A DNA stretch of 19,560 nt, from the NCBI GenBank assembly GCA_003990745.1, contig RBNI01002129.1, positions 1 to 19,560 on the forward strand, in the 5' to 3' direction. The translations under genes and the position numbers were made by a program. Below the pieces are notes generated by a model that ran no database searches, was not told the DNA's origin, and saw only the letters and a program-made list of their open reading frames with translations. Of the stretch, positions 8,941 through 16,692 are shown piece after piece; position 1 is the first letter of the stretch, and each line of letters begins with the position of its first letter. Origin of the DNA: Jimgerdemannia flammicorona (Eukaryota > Mucoromycota > Endogonomycetes > Endogonales > Endogonaceae).

Positions 8941-10924
8941 GTGGTGCAGAGTGGTAACAGTTGCTTGTATTGCTGTTTGGGGTTTTCAGTTAGGGCAGGC
9001 ACTGGCCATATATCCTGTCTTTCAGCAATAGAAGCATGCTCTGCTTCTTCTAAGTTCATTCCTTTTGCCTTCAGTGAGTTTCTTGAAGGTACTCAGCTGG
9101 GTGGGTTCATGATTTCTAGGTGTCCACAAAGTGGATGTTGAGGGAGCTCGGGATGCTTCATACTTGGGTTCTTCTTTCTTGGTCTAAGTCTTTTCCTTAT
9201 TGTTAAATTGTTTTCAGGGCAGAATGGGTCCAGCTGTTAGGATCCGCTTAACCATAGTCTTGATTCTTGCCAGGTACTATTATTGGTGGTCACAACCAAC
9301 TGGGCGTCCTTGTTCTTGGATTTTTCTAGTAAGCCATTCAGGTAGGGCATCAAATAGATGATCTGCTCTTGTACCATTTCATGCTTCATCATTGGCAATA
9401 TATCCTAGGCCAACAGTGTTCAGGAGTGACTCAAGTTTTGTACAGAAGGTTTCGAATTCCTCTTTGCCATGTACATCGAATTTAAGGTTGCGGAGTTTTA
9501 CTCGGGATTCAGTGATCATGGTTTCGCTGTGATATTGAGCAATTATGAGTTGTTTAAGTTCAGGGGCTGCAGGATGGGCTCCATATCCTGGGGCATTATT
9601 TGCTGCATTCTGAGCAACTACTGCAAGTTGGGTGTCCCATGTAAGAGATTTTTCAGGAAGGGTTTACCACCATTCTTTGGCAGGTCCTTGGAAGAATATA
9701 ACAACTTGGCAGACATAGGCTGTAGTGGTAGCAAAGAGTTGTTCCAGAGTGTGGTCTTGATTGTTTATCAGAACACAGTCAGTGACTTGCTCATTGGTCT
9801 ATTGATTGGCTTCAAAGTTAGTGTCAACTATATTAATGAAGCTTTGACTTCTTGTGCAGTACTATTGAAGGTAGGTTGACTCAGATTTTTTGTAGGTTAG
9901 GTCTGTTCGGCTAAGGCAGTAATGGTTGCTGCCATTATGGCTACCTAGGCTGTAAGGTCTAGAATCTGTTAGTTTGCCATATTGTTTACTAAAGACAGTT
10001 GGACTGCTAGTAGTAGTATTACTGGTACTACTTGAGGTACTAGTGCAGAGTGTGATGGGGTTCTTTGGGTCTGTGTAAGTTGCTGGAGTAATAGTTGTGG
10101 GTCTGGAGTAAGGGCTTGATAGATAGCTGTCTGTTGCATATAGGTGTGTTCTGTCCTGATGGAGATGTGTTTCCTTCAGTGGTGTATCCAGGATCGAATT
10201 CACTAAGATACTCCTTCTCTTCTTCAGTTTGGTCCCCATGTAATTGGGTTTGCTTGGCATCAAAGTAGACAGAATCAGTTGTATATCTGATTTCAGATGG
10301 ACTCAATTCAAAGTCAAGTTCTGGTTCGGTATTGGTTTCAGATTTAGGTAGGGCTGTAGCAGGGCCTGCTTCAGGTTCAGGATCAGGTAGTTAATGAAGG
10401 GTTTCTCTTGCTTCTTCCTTAAGAATATAGCAGGCCTTGCTGTTCTGAAATCGGTAGTATAATGCAGTCTTGGTCCTGGTTTGGTGAAAGTTGGTAGAGT
10501 TGAGCCACTTGGCTACAGAGGCTTGGGCTTTGTGAGGAACTAAGGCTAGAAAGACTGCTGCTAGTTGTCCTAGGTTACTCGGGTTTGTGGAGCTGATAAA
10601 ACTCTTGTTGAGAAGAGTAAAGAAGGCTTCTATAAGACCTTCTTCATCTTGACTTGCTGGGTGTAGGGCAAGGAGTTCAGTAAATAGGGTTTCACCTATT
10701 TGCTGATTTAATTGGAGTACTTCTTTCTTTGAATGAAGTTTGTCCCACTTGTTGCAGGTGTGGAGGTCAAATTGTCCTTGTATATTAGGTTCAATTCTCT
10801 CCAGATTGTCAGATGATTCAGAATAAATTCCAGTTTAGAGATTGGGCTTTATACCAACTTGTAGGAATTCATAGAAGGATTTGTAGCGGGGTGAGGAAGC
10901 ATCTTGAAGCAGAATTGGATTGTA
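8941..10924 (-). pseudogene. Element A Gag with CCHC knuckle, decayed
   Basis: Reading leftwards from the PBS, the frame gives an N-terminal domain (LERIEPN...FDLHTCNKWDK, LFTELLALHPASQDEEGL). An acidic Pro/Glu-rich linker (about 10165-10400), a Ser/Thr/Pro-rich segment and a capsid-like region follow. The zinc knuckle at 8995-9036 reads CFYC*KTGYMASAC: the Arg codon is TGA and the metal-binding His is Tyr. Element C retains CRKTGHMASAC here. The plus-strand open frame at 9469-9879 is antisense to this gene and is not a gene itself. Confidence 0.75.
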
Positions 10925-11194
10925 AACCACTACTACCAAGTTGTAAGAGAATTGCTTTTTAGAGTAACTGTTATGTAGTTCTAGAAGGGTTTTCTGGAAG
11001 TTCTGGATATTCTGGAAGACTGTTTTCTTATGGTCAAGATCAATTTCATATGGAGTATGTCCTCTATACTTATTGATTTCAAGATCGGGTTGACGTCTCA
11101 ACCAAAGTCCTTTTTTGGACTAGTTCTGGGTGTTCAGGATTTTCCATATTTTAGGAAGTTCAAGAAACTAAAACCAGCTTAGTTGAATTGGCAT
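10835..11194 (-). pseudogene. LTR-encoded Gag leader of element A, reading through the PBS
   Basis: A minus-strand frame starts at an ATG (MPIQLSW, 11194) inside the LTR, 253 bases before its end. It runs through LRRQPDLEINK, VFQNIQNFQK and SYSKKQ, and crosses the LTR/PBS junction as SYNLVVVVYNPILLQDA. It meets a TAA at 10835-10837, after which the same frame continues as Gag. Stops also occur at codon 9 (TAG) and near codon 26 (TAG). The equivalent frame is preserved in element C up to a small deletion. I infer that ancestral Gag began within the LTR, but the shared TAG at codon 9 argues for caution. Confidence 0.5.
10925..10938 (-). other. Primer-binding site of element A
   Basis: The minus strand reads TGGTAGTAGTGGTT, three bases inside the LTR edge. 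It differs from the sites of B and C by one C to T transition. Confidence 0.8.
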
Positions 11195-11422
11195 ATCACT
11201 GCAGACAATACCCAATTAGGAAATTTCATGATGGGGTTAGGAGTGGGATCTAATGGGGAGCAGATTTACTTAAGAGTAGTTTGTGGGTTATTAAATAAGT
11301 TTATTTGCTATTTATAATATTACTATACTAAGAGTAGTTGTGTGAAGGGATATTGTGGGGAAGTGCTCAGAAGTTGTGTTCAGATTGTTCAGGTCTGAGA
11401 TTCTGAGGTCTGGGAGAGGGGG

Positions 11423-11556
11423 TATTTATACTAGTGAGGGGCTATCTGGACTATGCTAGATATGGATGTAGCACTAAGTGCTTTGCTGAGTCGGAATGCA
11501 GTCATGTAGTACAAGGGTGATCTGACATATCAAGAGATTGTCTAATTGCTGAGTCA
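11423..11556 (-). promoter_or_regulatory. Core promoter region in element A 5' LTR
   Basis: Minus-strand TATAAATA at 11423-11430 with a TGACTCA heptamer upstream at 11550-11556. The nearer heptamer is altered (plus strand TGAGTCG, 11487-11493). A second TATAAATA is at 11609-11616. Confidence 0.5.
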
Positions 11557-11639
11557 GTTCACAGTTATGTCATATAAGGCTAATCTAACTATACTATGAC
11601 TGCTAAGCTATTTATAGGTTTAGGCACTGTCTGGATAGT

Positions 11640-12392
11640 CTTCGATGATATCACCATCGATGACATCATCACTGGCAAAGTCTGAGCAGTTTTCTGACTT
11701 CTGATATCATCAGTTTCAAGGTATCATCACTTCTATCTCTTGCAAGATTAAGGCTGTCCTTGGTGGTGGTGGTTGTACAAGGATAATAGGTCTTGGTTCT
11801 CTTTTTTTTTGGTCTGCTGGCATATTTGCAAGGACTGGCCATTCTTGTCTAGGGTGAGGGCTCCCAATGTCATGGCTGGGGGTTTGAACCTCTTGGAAAT
11901 AATATTTTCTGTAATCTAAGGCAATTTCTACTAGTAATATCTATCACGTAGATGGCTTGAGATTGGTTTCAACATTTGTCAGCTTTCTTGAGTTCAGATG
12001 AAGTGTCCATCACTCTCCAATGGAGGTGATACAGATAGAGCGAACAGAGTTGTTCAAATGCATTTTGCTTCTACTAAGTAATGAGATCTTGTATAGTCAT
12101 AGTGTATCTTGGTCTTGAGTTGATAAGTGCAGTTCATGAACCTTTTGGTAGATGAGATAGGGTTCTTCTTGTCTCAATTTGAGTTTGGTACTTTCAGTTT
12201 TCTTTTATAATAGTACAGTATACCAAACTAGTTATAGCAGTTCAGAGTCAGTCTTATAGTTGTAGTACTTTTTCTAGTATTCTTGTATCTTGGCAGTGGG
12301 TTCTCGTACTTACTGGCATATTTCATGTAACCAGATAATCTCTTGTTTTGTAGTCTCGCATGTGGTTTCCAAATTAGTTCTGAGGATGCCAT
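11640..12392 (-). pseudogene. Decayed U3 reading frame in element A LTR, related at both ends to that of element C
   Basis: The minus strand begins MASSELIWKPH (12392); element C has SEQIWKSP at the corresponding place. It ends SDDVIDGDIIEDYPDSA then TAA; element C ends RDDVINGDIIEDYPDSM then TAA. Between them a coding-like frame (for example QEEPYLIYQKVHELHL) can be followed with at least one frameshift and several TGA/TAG codons. I infer a U3 protein of perhaps 240-250 residues that is homologous at its ends to the longer one of C. No known domain is recognised. Confidence 0.45.
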
Positions 12393-12426
12393 GCGATTTT
12401 GGTGGCTTGGAAATTGTATGCTTATA

Positions 12427-12431
12427 TATCT
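12427..12431. repeat. Probable target-site duplication of element A, right copy (TATCT)
   Basis: Partner of CATCC at 6064-6068, differing by two C/T transitions. Confidence 0.5.
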
Positions 12432-13249
12432 GACAGCAGTCACTATTAAGCCTCAGAAGCCCAACACTTTTGATGATCAAAGAGGAGGACTGTCTACTTG
12501 CCTGGCTTTTTCAATTAGAGCAATACAGAGAACTGACCAATTTGGAAGAAGCAACACTAGTCCAATTCGCCACCACACTTCTCCAAGAGAATACTACAAT
12601 CTGGTGGCAAAATCATGTCCAGAATACCAGATTCTCTGGCTGAATCAAGACCTGGGATGAATTCTCTAATGCTATTCAAGACCAATTCAAACCAGTCAAT
12701 AGCACCAAGACTGCATGAGACTATCTGGTAAATATCAAACAACTCAAGTCTGTGCAAGCATACAATGCATAATTCCTGTCAATCCTGCTAGAATTATCAC
12801 ATATCACTGAAGACGAGAAGGTTGACAAGTACATCTGAGGCCTGAAAGGTCAAACCCAAGTTCATGTCGAACTAGAAGAACCCAAGGACCTAGGTACAGC
12901 AATGAAAATTGCTGATAGGTTTGATGTCATCACCTATAGTCACTGCTTTGAACAGAAGAGACCACCTTTCAACAATAACAACAACCACAAAAGGGAGGAA
13001 CCCAAAGTCAGAACTGTTGGACCTGCTCCCATGGACCTAGACACCATCAATAAGAGTAAGAAAGGTAAGCTTACATCTGAGAAAAAGGAGTACCTTAAGA
13101 AGACTGGAGCCTGCTTCTTTTGCTATCAGCCTGGTTATATTACAACTAAATATTCCAAGAAAACTGCCAAACCAAAGAGGATCCTAGTCCTGTCCAAAGA
13201 TACTCAAGGTCAATCAGTTGAACAAGAAGTCATACTCAATTTCATATGA
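12432..13249 (+). pseudogene. Element B Gag capsid and zinc knuckle, decayed
   Basis: Continues the Gag interrupted at 6068. It first reads in frame 1 (KPQKPNTFDD), and after an indel near 12490 in frame 2. It shows classic Ty3/gypsy Gag landmarks: WLFQLEQY, IWWQN, AIQDQFKPVN, DYLVNIKQLKSVQAYNA, ITEDEK and GLKGQ. TGA stands where the family normally has Arg (A-R-DYL, YI-R-GL), and TAA where Gln is likely. The knuckle at 13112-13153 reads CFFCYQPGYITTKY, so the His and last Cys of CCHC have become Tyr by single transitions (CAT to TAT, TGT to TAT). Gag would form the particle and bind the RNA. Confidence 0.85.
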
Positions 13250-13288
13250 GTCAACCCCAAGGCCCAGATCTCTCAAGTACAGTCAGAA

Positions 13289-13645
13289 GGAGCCATTGGT
13301 CTGGACCTTCAAGCAGTATAACAAGTCACTATTCCTGCATATGAAAGAAGGCTCATTCCAACTGGCCTTTCAGTTGAAATCCCCAAGGAACATTATGCAA
13401 GGATTGCATCAAGATCTGGCCTCAGTTTCAAGCACTCATTGGATGTTGGCACTGAAGTTATTGACCCTGACTTCTGAGGTGAAATGTAAGTCCTGCTAGT
13501 CAACCACAAGAACCAACCATATACTGTTAATGAAGGAGACAGAATTGCACAGCTCATTCTAGAGCAAGCCACCCTACCAGTTGTCAAAGAAGTCACTAAG
13601 CTGTCTTCAACCAAGCAAAATCAGAAAGGCTTTGGCAACACTGAC
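13289..13645 (+). pseudogene. Element B dUTPase domain
   Basis: In the same frame as Gag and protease, this trimeric-type dUTPase domain shows recognisable motifs. Motif 1 is AIGLDLQA (13292-13315), motif 2 ASRSGL (13406-13423), motif 3 GTEVIDPDF with TGA at the next Arg position (13448-13477), motif 4 GDRIAQLILE (13535-13564) and motif 5 KGFGNTD (13625-13645). The enzyme converts dUTP to dUMP and pyrophosphate, keeping uracil out of new DNA. Stops at 13247, 13319, 13475 and 13487 inactivate it. It is clearly diverged from the dUTPase of element C but sits in the same place, between the zinc knuckle and the protease. Confidence 0.85.
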
Positions 13646-14056
13646 AAAGTTACAAGCATAGCTAAGAACTAAGCCAATTCAATGCTCATTTTCAAAGGTC
13701 TAGTCAAGGGACAAGAACTAGATGTTCTTATAGATAGTGGAGCTGTTGGGAACTTCATCAATAAGAACCTCATCGACAAGCTCAAGATTCTTACCAAATC
13801 AGCCAGCAAGAATGGTAGAGTTGTCACCATAGATGGCACTATCTTACCAATCAACTCAATTGTTGCTAAACTTTCCCTCAAGATCCAGAAGTACTGGGAA
13901 TGTTTAGATTTCAAGATAGCACCACTAGGAGACCATAACCTGATCCTAGACAAACTCTGGCTTACACAACACAACCCTCAGATTGATTGGACCAAGAATG
14001 AAGTCACTCTGATTCAGAATGGAACTAACATTACCATCAAGCCAGACAAGACTTAG
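13646..14056 (+). pseudogene. Element B aspartic protease
   Basis: An open stretch from 13682 contains LDVLIDSGAVGNFINKN, a retropepsin active site with the DSG aspartate at 13733-13735. It is followed by NGRVVTIDGTILPI and GDHNLILDKLWLTQHNPQIDW, which corresponds to the ILG.PWL...IDW block that closes this domain in gypsy elements (here ILDKLWL). It is bounded by TAG codons at 13670 and 14054 that lie in the polyprotein frame, so it was not an independent gene. The length of about 125 residues is typical. Confidence 0.85.
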
Positions 14057-14609
14057 ATGAAAACCCCAATTGCTACCCTTTTGGCAATTCAGTTCAAGAA
14101 GGCTCTCAAGAAAGCTACCTGTACCTTTGTGGTACTGATCTGACCAAAGAAAGAAGACAAGAAGCTATCAATCAGTAAAAGCATCAAGTTACTACTGAAC
14201 AAGTATAAGGATGTCTTCTCAGACAAACTACCTGGTCTACCACCTTCAAGAGACCATGACTACAAAATCAAGTTAGTACCTGATGCAGCTATACCTAAGA
14301 AGAAAATGTACCATATGTCTCTATTTGAAATTGAAGTAGTAAAGAAGGAACTCAATGAACTCATTGAGTGAGGAGCCATTTAGCCAAGCAAGTCACCCTT
14401 TGACTCTCCAGTCCTATTTGTCAAGAAAAAGAATAATACTCTGCAAATGTGCATAGACTATCGAGCACTCAACAAGATCACAGTCAAGAACCATTATCCA
14501 CTACTACTCATAGATCAAATCTTTGATGCTCTCAAAAATACAAAGTACTTCACCAAGATTGATCTCACCTCTGGGTATCACCAAATTCGAATCAAGCTAG
14601 AAGACATAC
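14057..14609 (+). pseudogene. Element B reverse transcriptase, N-terminal part, cut by element C
   Basis: Same frame as the protease. The linker YKDVFSDKLPGLPPSREHDY is characteristic of the start of gypsy RT, followed by [42 protein letters not shown] and [18 protein letters not shown] and TAG replace Arg and Gln in the normally conserved E-R-GAI-x-PS block. The domain is cut after KLEDI by the TGTAAG terminus of element C, before the YxDD catalytic box. The remainder is expected on the far side of C, outside the window. Confidence 0.9.
14605..14609. repeat. Predicted target site of element C (CATAC), left copy
   Basis: Five bases directly before the TGTAAG start of element C. By analogy with element A a matching copy should follow C's 3' LTR, which lies outside the window, so this is a prediction only. 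Confidence 0.35.
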
Positions 14610-14699
14610 TGTAAGCGCACAATCTCCAAGCCACAGAATTCACACGCGACCTCTGAACAAATCTGGAAATCACCTGCATGATCACAAAGCTGAGTCAAT

Positions 14700-15932
14700 A
14701 TGAAGTCACAGAACACAAGATTCACACAAACAGAATCTTACCAATCAAGAACAGATGCATATATACTGAGCCCTGAGACGCATCAAAACAGAGAACCAAA
14801 ACAAATAACAACTACAACTTCCAAACACACAAACATAACTACCGAGATCTACAACCGCATCCACACTGACATTTGGAATGCTATTGTCAACCAAGCCACA
14901 CCCCCTCTGCCCCTCATGAATATCCATAGCCTCGCACCCCTCTACTTCATGGAAGCCGGATGGAATGCCCTGAACATGCTTAACGAGGCCCACCGAATCA
15001 GACAAATCTCAAGCTACTATCAGATCGGCCACCTCCTAGAAGATATGGTCAAACACCACCACGATACAGACATTACCCAGATGTCTCAACACCAGAAGCT
15101 CATCACCCGCAAACACCGAGAACTCTTCTATGAGTACAGCACCTTTATTCTCTGCCTCCAAGTTACTACCAGTGAAATGGTTGCTATCCTGTTCTATGGC
15201 CAAATCGATGACATGATACAAGAACTCAACCACAAGTATCTCGAATATGTTCAGACCACTGACAGAACCTTCCCGCACCCCAATGACCATATCCTGCAAA
15301 TGCCCCAAGTTGGATACACCATGAAGGACATCTATGATATAATCAACTTTGATGAAGACGAAGCAGAAGACAATGATCTCTCTGACACTGACATGACCTC
15401 AAGCCAAGAATCTCTACCAACCCTGATCACACTGCCAACCTTGCCGATGAACTTACAACAGTTCATAACCACATATGAGACTTATTGGGACAATGACCAC
15501 TGGTATGAATACTAACCTGCATTCACCCCCAATTACTTCAACTACAATAAAGAGACTGGAGAACACAACCTGTACCTCCAGACAACCCTTGAGATTGAAC
15601 CAACAACTCCACCACCTGAGTACGAGCAACATGAACTACAGCCATCAGCTTATTATAACCCTGCGACTCATAGTGCTGTAACCTATAGAAGGTATGCAGA
15701 CAGTGAATCCGATGAAAGCAAAGACAATGCACCCCTCCTTCGCCCACCAACACCTTATCCAGTATATGAGACAGATGATACTATCCTGTGGGATGGAGAC
15801 GAAGTTCCAATGTATTATTACCTCAGTGAACAAAGAGAAGTAATCTGCGAACCACTCTTCCTAGATGACTACTTTATCAGAGATGATGTCATCAATGGTG
15901 ATATCATCGAAGACTACCCAGACAGCATGTAA
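14700..15932 (+). pseudogene. LTR (U3)-encoded accessory reading frame, about 410 codons with one stop
   Basis: Open from ATG 14700 to a TAA at 15513-15515 (271 residues). After that stop the same frame continues without interruption for another 138 codons to TAA 15930-15932. The ancestral product was probably about 410 residues or slightly longer, since SEQIWKSP upstream at 14654 is in the same frame, past two TGA codons. The protein is polar, with an NMLNEAHRIRQISSYYQIGH helical-looking centre, an acidic stretch (NFDEDEAEDNDLSDTD, 15346-15393) and an acidic C-terminus ending IEDYPDSM. There is no signal peptide, membrane segment or domain I recognise. It ends about 190 bases upstream of the main TATA box, so it is wholly in U3. 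It could be expressed from the 3' LTR portion of the genomic RNA. A role is unknown. Confidence 0.7.
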
Positions 15933-15935
15933 ACT

Positions 15936-15943
15936 TATAAATA
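15936..15943 (+). promoter_or_regulatory. Upstream TATA-like box in element C LTR
   Basis: TATAAATA four bases after the stop codon of the U3 frame, conserved in both LTRs of element A (6736-6743 and 11609-11616). Whether it is used is unknown. Confidence 0.35.
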
Positions 15944-15995
15944 GATTAGCAGTCATAGTATAGTTAGATTAGCCTTGTACGATGTGACTGTGAAC

Positions 15996-16129
15996 TGACT
16001 CAGCAGTCAGATAATCTCTTGACATGTCAGATCACACTTATACTACGTGACTGCATTCTGACTCAGCAAAGCACTTAGTGCTACATCCATATCTAGCCTA
16101 GTCCAGATAGCCCCTCACTAGTATAAATA
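15996..16129 (+). promoter_or_regulatory. Element C LTR promoter: two TGACTCA sites and TATA box
   Basis: TGACTCAGCA occurs twice (heptamers at 15996-16002 and 16059-16065), followed by TATAAATA at 16122-16129 and a C-rich stretch. The TATA box has matching positions in A and B. TGACTCA is the binding heptamer of Gcn4/AP-1-class bZIP activators. I infer a possibly stress- or nutrient-responsive promoter, with transcription starting roughly at 16150-16160. Confidence 0.6.
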
Positions 16130-16364
16130 CCCCCTCCCCCAGATCTCAGAATCTCAGACTCGAATACTGAACAATCCAAACACAACTCCTGAGCACTTCC
16201 CCACAATATCCCTTCACACAAATACTCCTGTTATAATAATATCATGAATAGCAAATAAACCTATTTAATAACCCACAAACTACTCTTAAGTAAATCTGCT
16301 CCCCATTAGGTCCTACTCCTAACCCCATCACGAAATTTCCTAATTGGGTATTGTCTACAGCAAT

Positions 16365-16692
16365 ATGCCAATTCAACTGAGCTGGTCTTAGTTTCTTGAA
16401 CTTCCTGAAATACGGAAAATTCTGAACATCCAGAACAAGTCCGAAAAAGGACTTTGGTTGAGACGTCAACCCGATCTAGAAATCAATAAGCATAGAGGAC
16501 GTACTCCATACAGAATTGATCTTGACTATAAGAAAACGGTCTTCTAGAATATTCAGAACTTCCAGAAAACCTTTCCAGAACTAAATAACAGTTACTCTAA
16601 AAAGCAACCCTCTTACAACTTGGTAGCAGTGGTTTACAATCCAATTCTGCTTCAAGACGCTTCCTCACCTTGCTACAAAATTCCTACAAGTT
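16365..16692 (+). pseudogene. LTR-encoded Gag leader of element C, reading through the PBS
   Basis: ATG at 16365 begins MPIQLSW within the LTR. The frame runs through KSEKGLWLRRQPDLEINKH, crosses the LTR end and PBS as SYNLVAVVYNPILLQDASS, and stops at TAG 16690-16692. Relative to element A, an 11-base deletion near 16680 shifts the frame, which is why it no longer joins Gag directly. Stops also occur at codon 9 (TAG, shared with A) and in VF*NIQNF (TAG, CAG in A). The conserved amino acids and codon frame across the non-coding landmarks suggest that Gag originally began here. Confidence 0.5.
16621..16634 (+). other. Primer-binding site of element C
   Basis: TGGTAGCAGTGGTT, three bases after the LTR end, identical to the site in element B and one transition from that in A. 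It is probably primed by initiator Met tRNA. Confidence 0.8.

Larger units (their letters stand above)
6069..12426 (-). mobile_element. Element A: end-to-end Ty3/gypsy copy, internally deleted and decayed
   Basis: A 6358-bp element on the minus strand with two LTRs of exactly 1485 bp (6069-7553 and 10942-12426), both bounded by TGTAAG/CTTACA ends with a few transitions. A PBS lies next to the right LTR and a purine tract next to the left LTR. The 3.4-kb interior encodes Gag, dUTPase and protease, then jumps to a stub of integrase/chromodomain sequence, so RT, RNase H and most of integrase are missing. It is closely related to element C in Gag, dUTPase and protease. It inserted into the gag gene of element B. 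Stops and motif losses make it defective in every domain. Confidence 0.85.
10942..12426 (-). repeat. Element A 5' LTR (1485 bp)
   Basis: Partner of 6069-7553, same length. The inner edge TGTAAG (10942-10947) lies three bases from the PBS. The outer edge reads CTTATA, which is CTTACA with one transition. It shares the first ~80 bases and the last ~700 bases with the LTR of element C, but the middle of U3 is highly diverged and about 520 bp shorter. Confidence 0.9.
3727..14609 (+). mobile_element. Element B: old Ty3/gypsy retrotransposon with dUTPase, interrupted by elements A and C
   Basis: An outer, older element whose gag-pol frame is split by element A (6069-12426) and cut by element C at 14610. 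The order is candidate LTR, promoter, PBS, Gag, zinc knuckle, dUTPase, protease, RT. From about 12490 to 14609 everything from Gag to RT lies in one frame (frame 2), so the ancestor probably made a single Gag-Pol polyprotein. RNase H, integrase and the 3' LTR are presumably beyond C, outside the window. The many TGA codons at conserved arginines show it is inactive. The left boundary is a candidate only. Confidence 0.8.
14610..16617 (+). repeat. Element C 5' LTR (2008 bp)
   Basis: Starts TGTAAG at 14610 exactly where B's RT stops, and ends CTTACA at 16617, three bases before the PBS. From about 15880 to 16617 it matches element A's LTR. The first ~80 bases also match; the middle does not. U3 holds a long reading frame and two TATAAATA boxes. 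The 3' partner LTR is beyond the window. Confidence 0.8.

Noticed and set aside
9469..9879. 136-codon plus-strand open frame
   Set aside because: Antisense to the Gag gene of element A. The equivalent antisense frame at 17779-18081 lies opposite Gag of element C, so both reflect sense-strand composition. No independent motif.
9862..10263. 133-codon minus-strand frame rich in Ser/Thr
   Set aside because: Lies within A's Gag but is out of the main frame for part of its length. It is the Ser/Thr/Pro linker read in a shifted frame, as also seen at 17415-17642 in C. Treated as part of decayed Gag.
14104..14160. A programmed frameshift between gag and pol in element B
   Set aside because: Gag, dUTPase, protease and RT are all in frame 2 from about 12490 to 14609, so no shift is needed. 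Interruptions are stops explained by decay.
16242..16469. 75-codon minus-strand frame (MTSQPKSFFGLVLDVQNF...)
   Set aside because: Antisense to the LTR region that holds the Gag leader. It is also present in reverse in A's LTRs, so it is a shadow of a conserved sense frame and LTR sequence.
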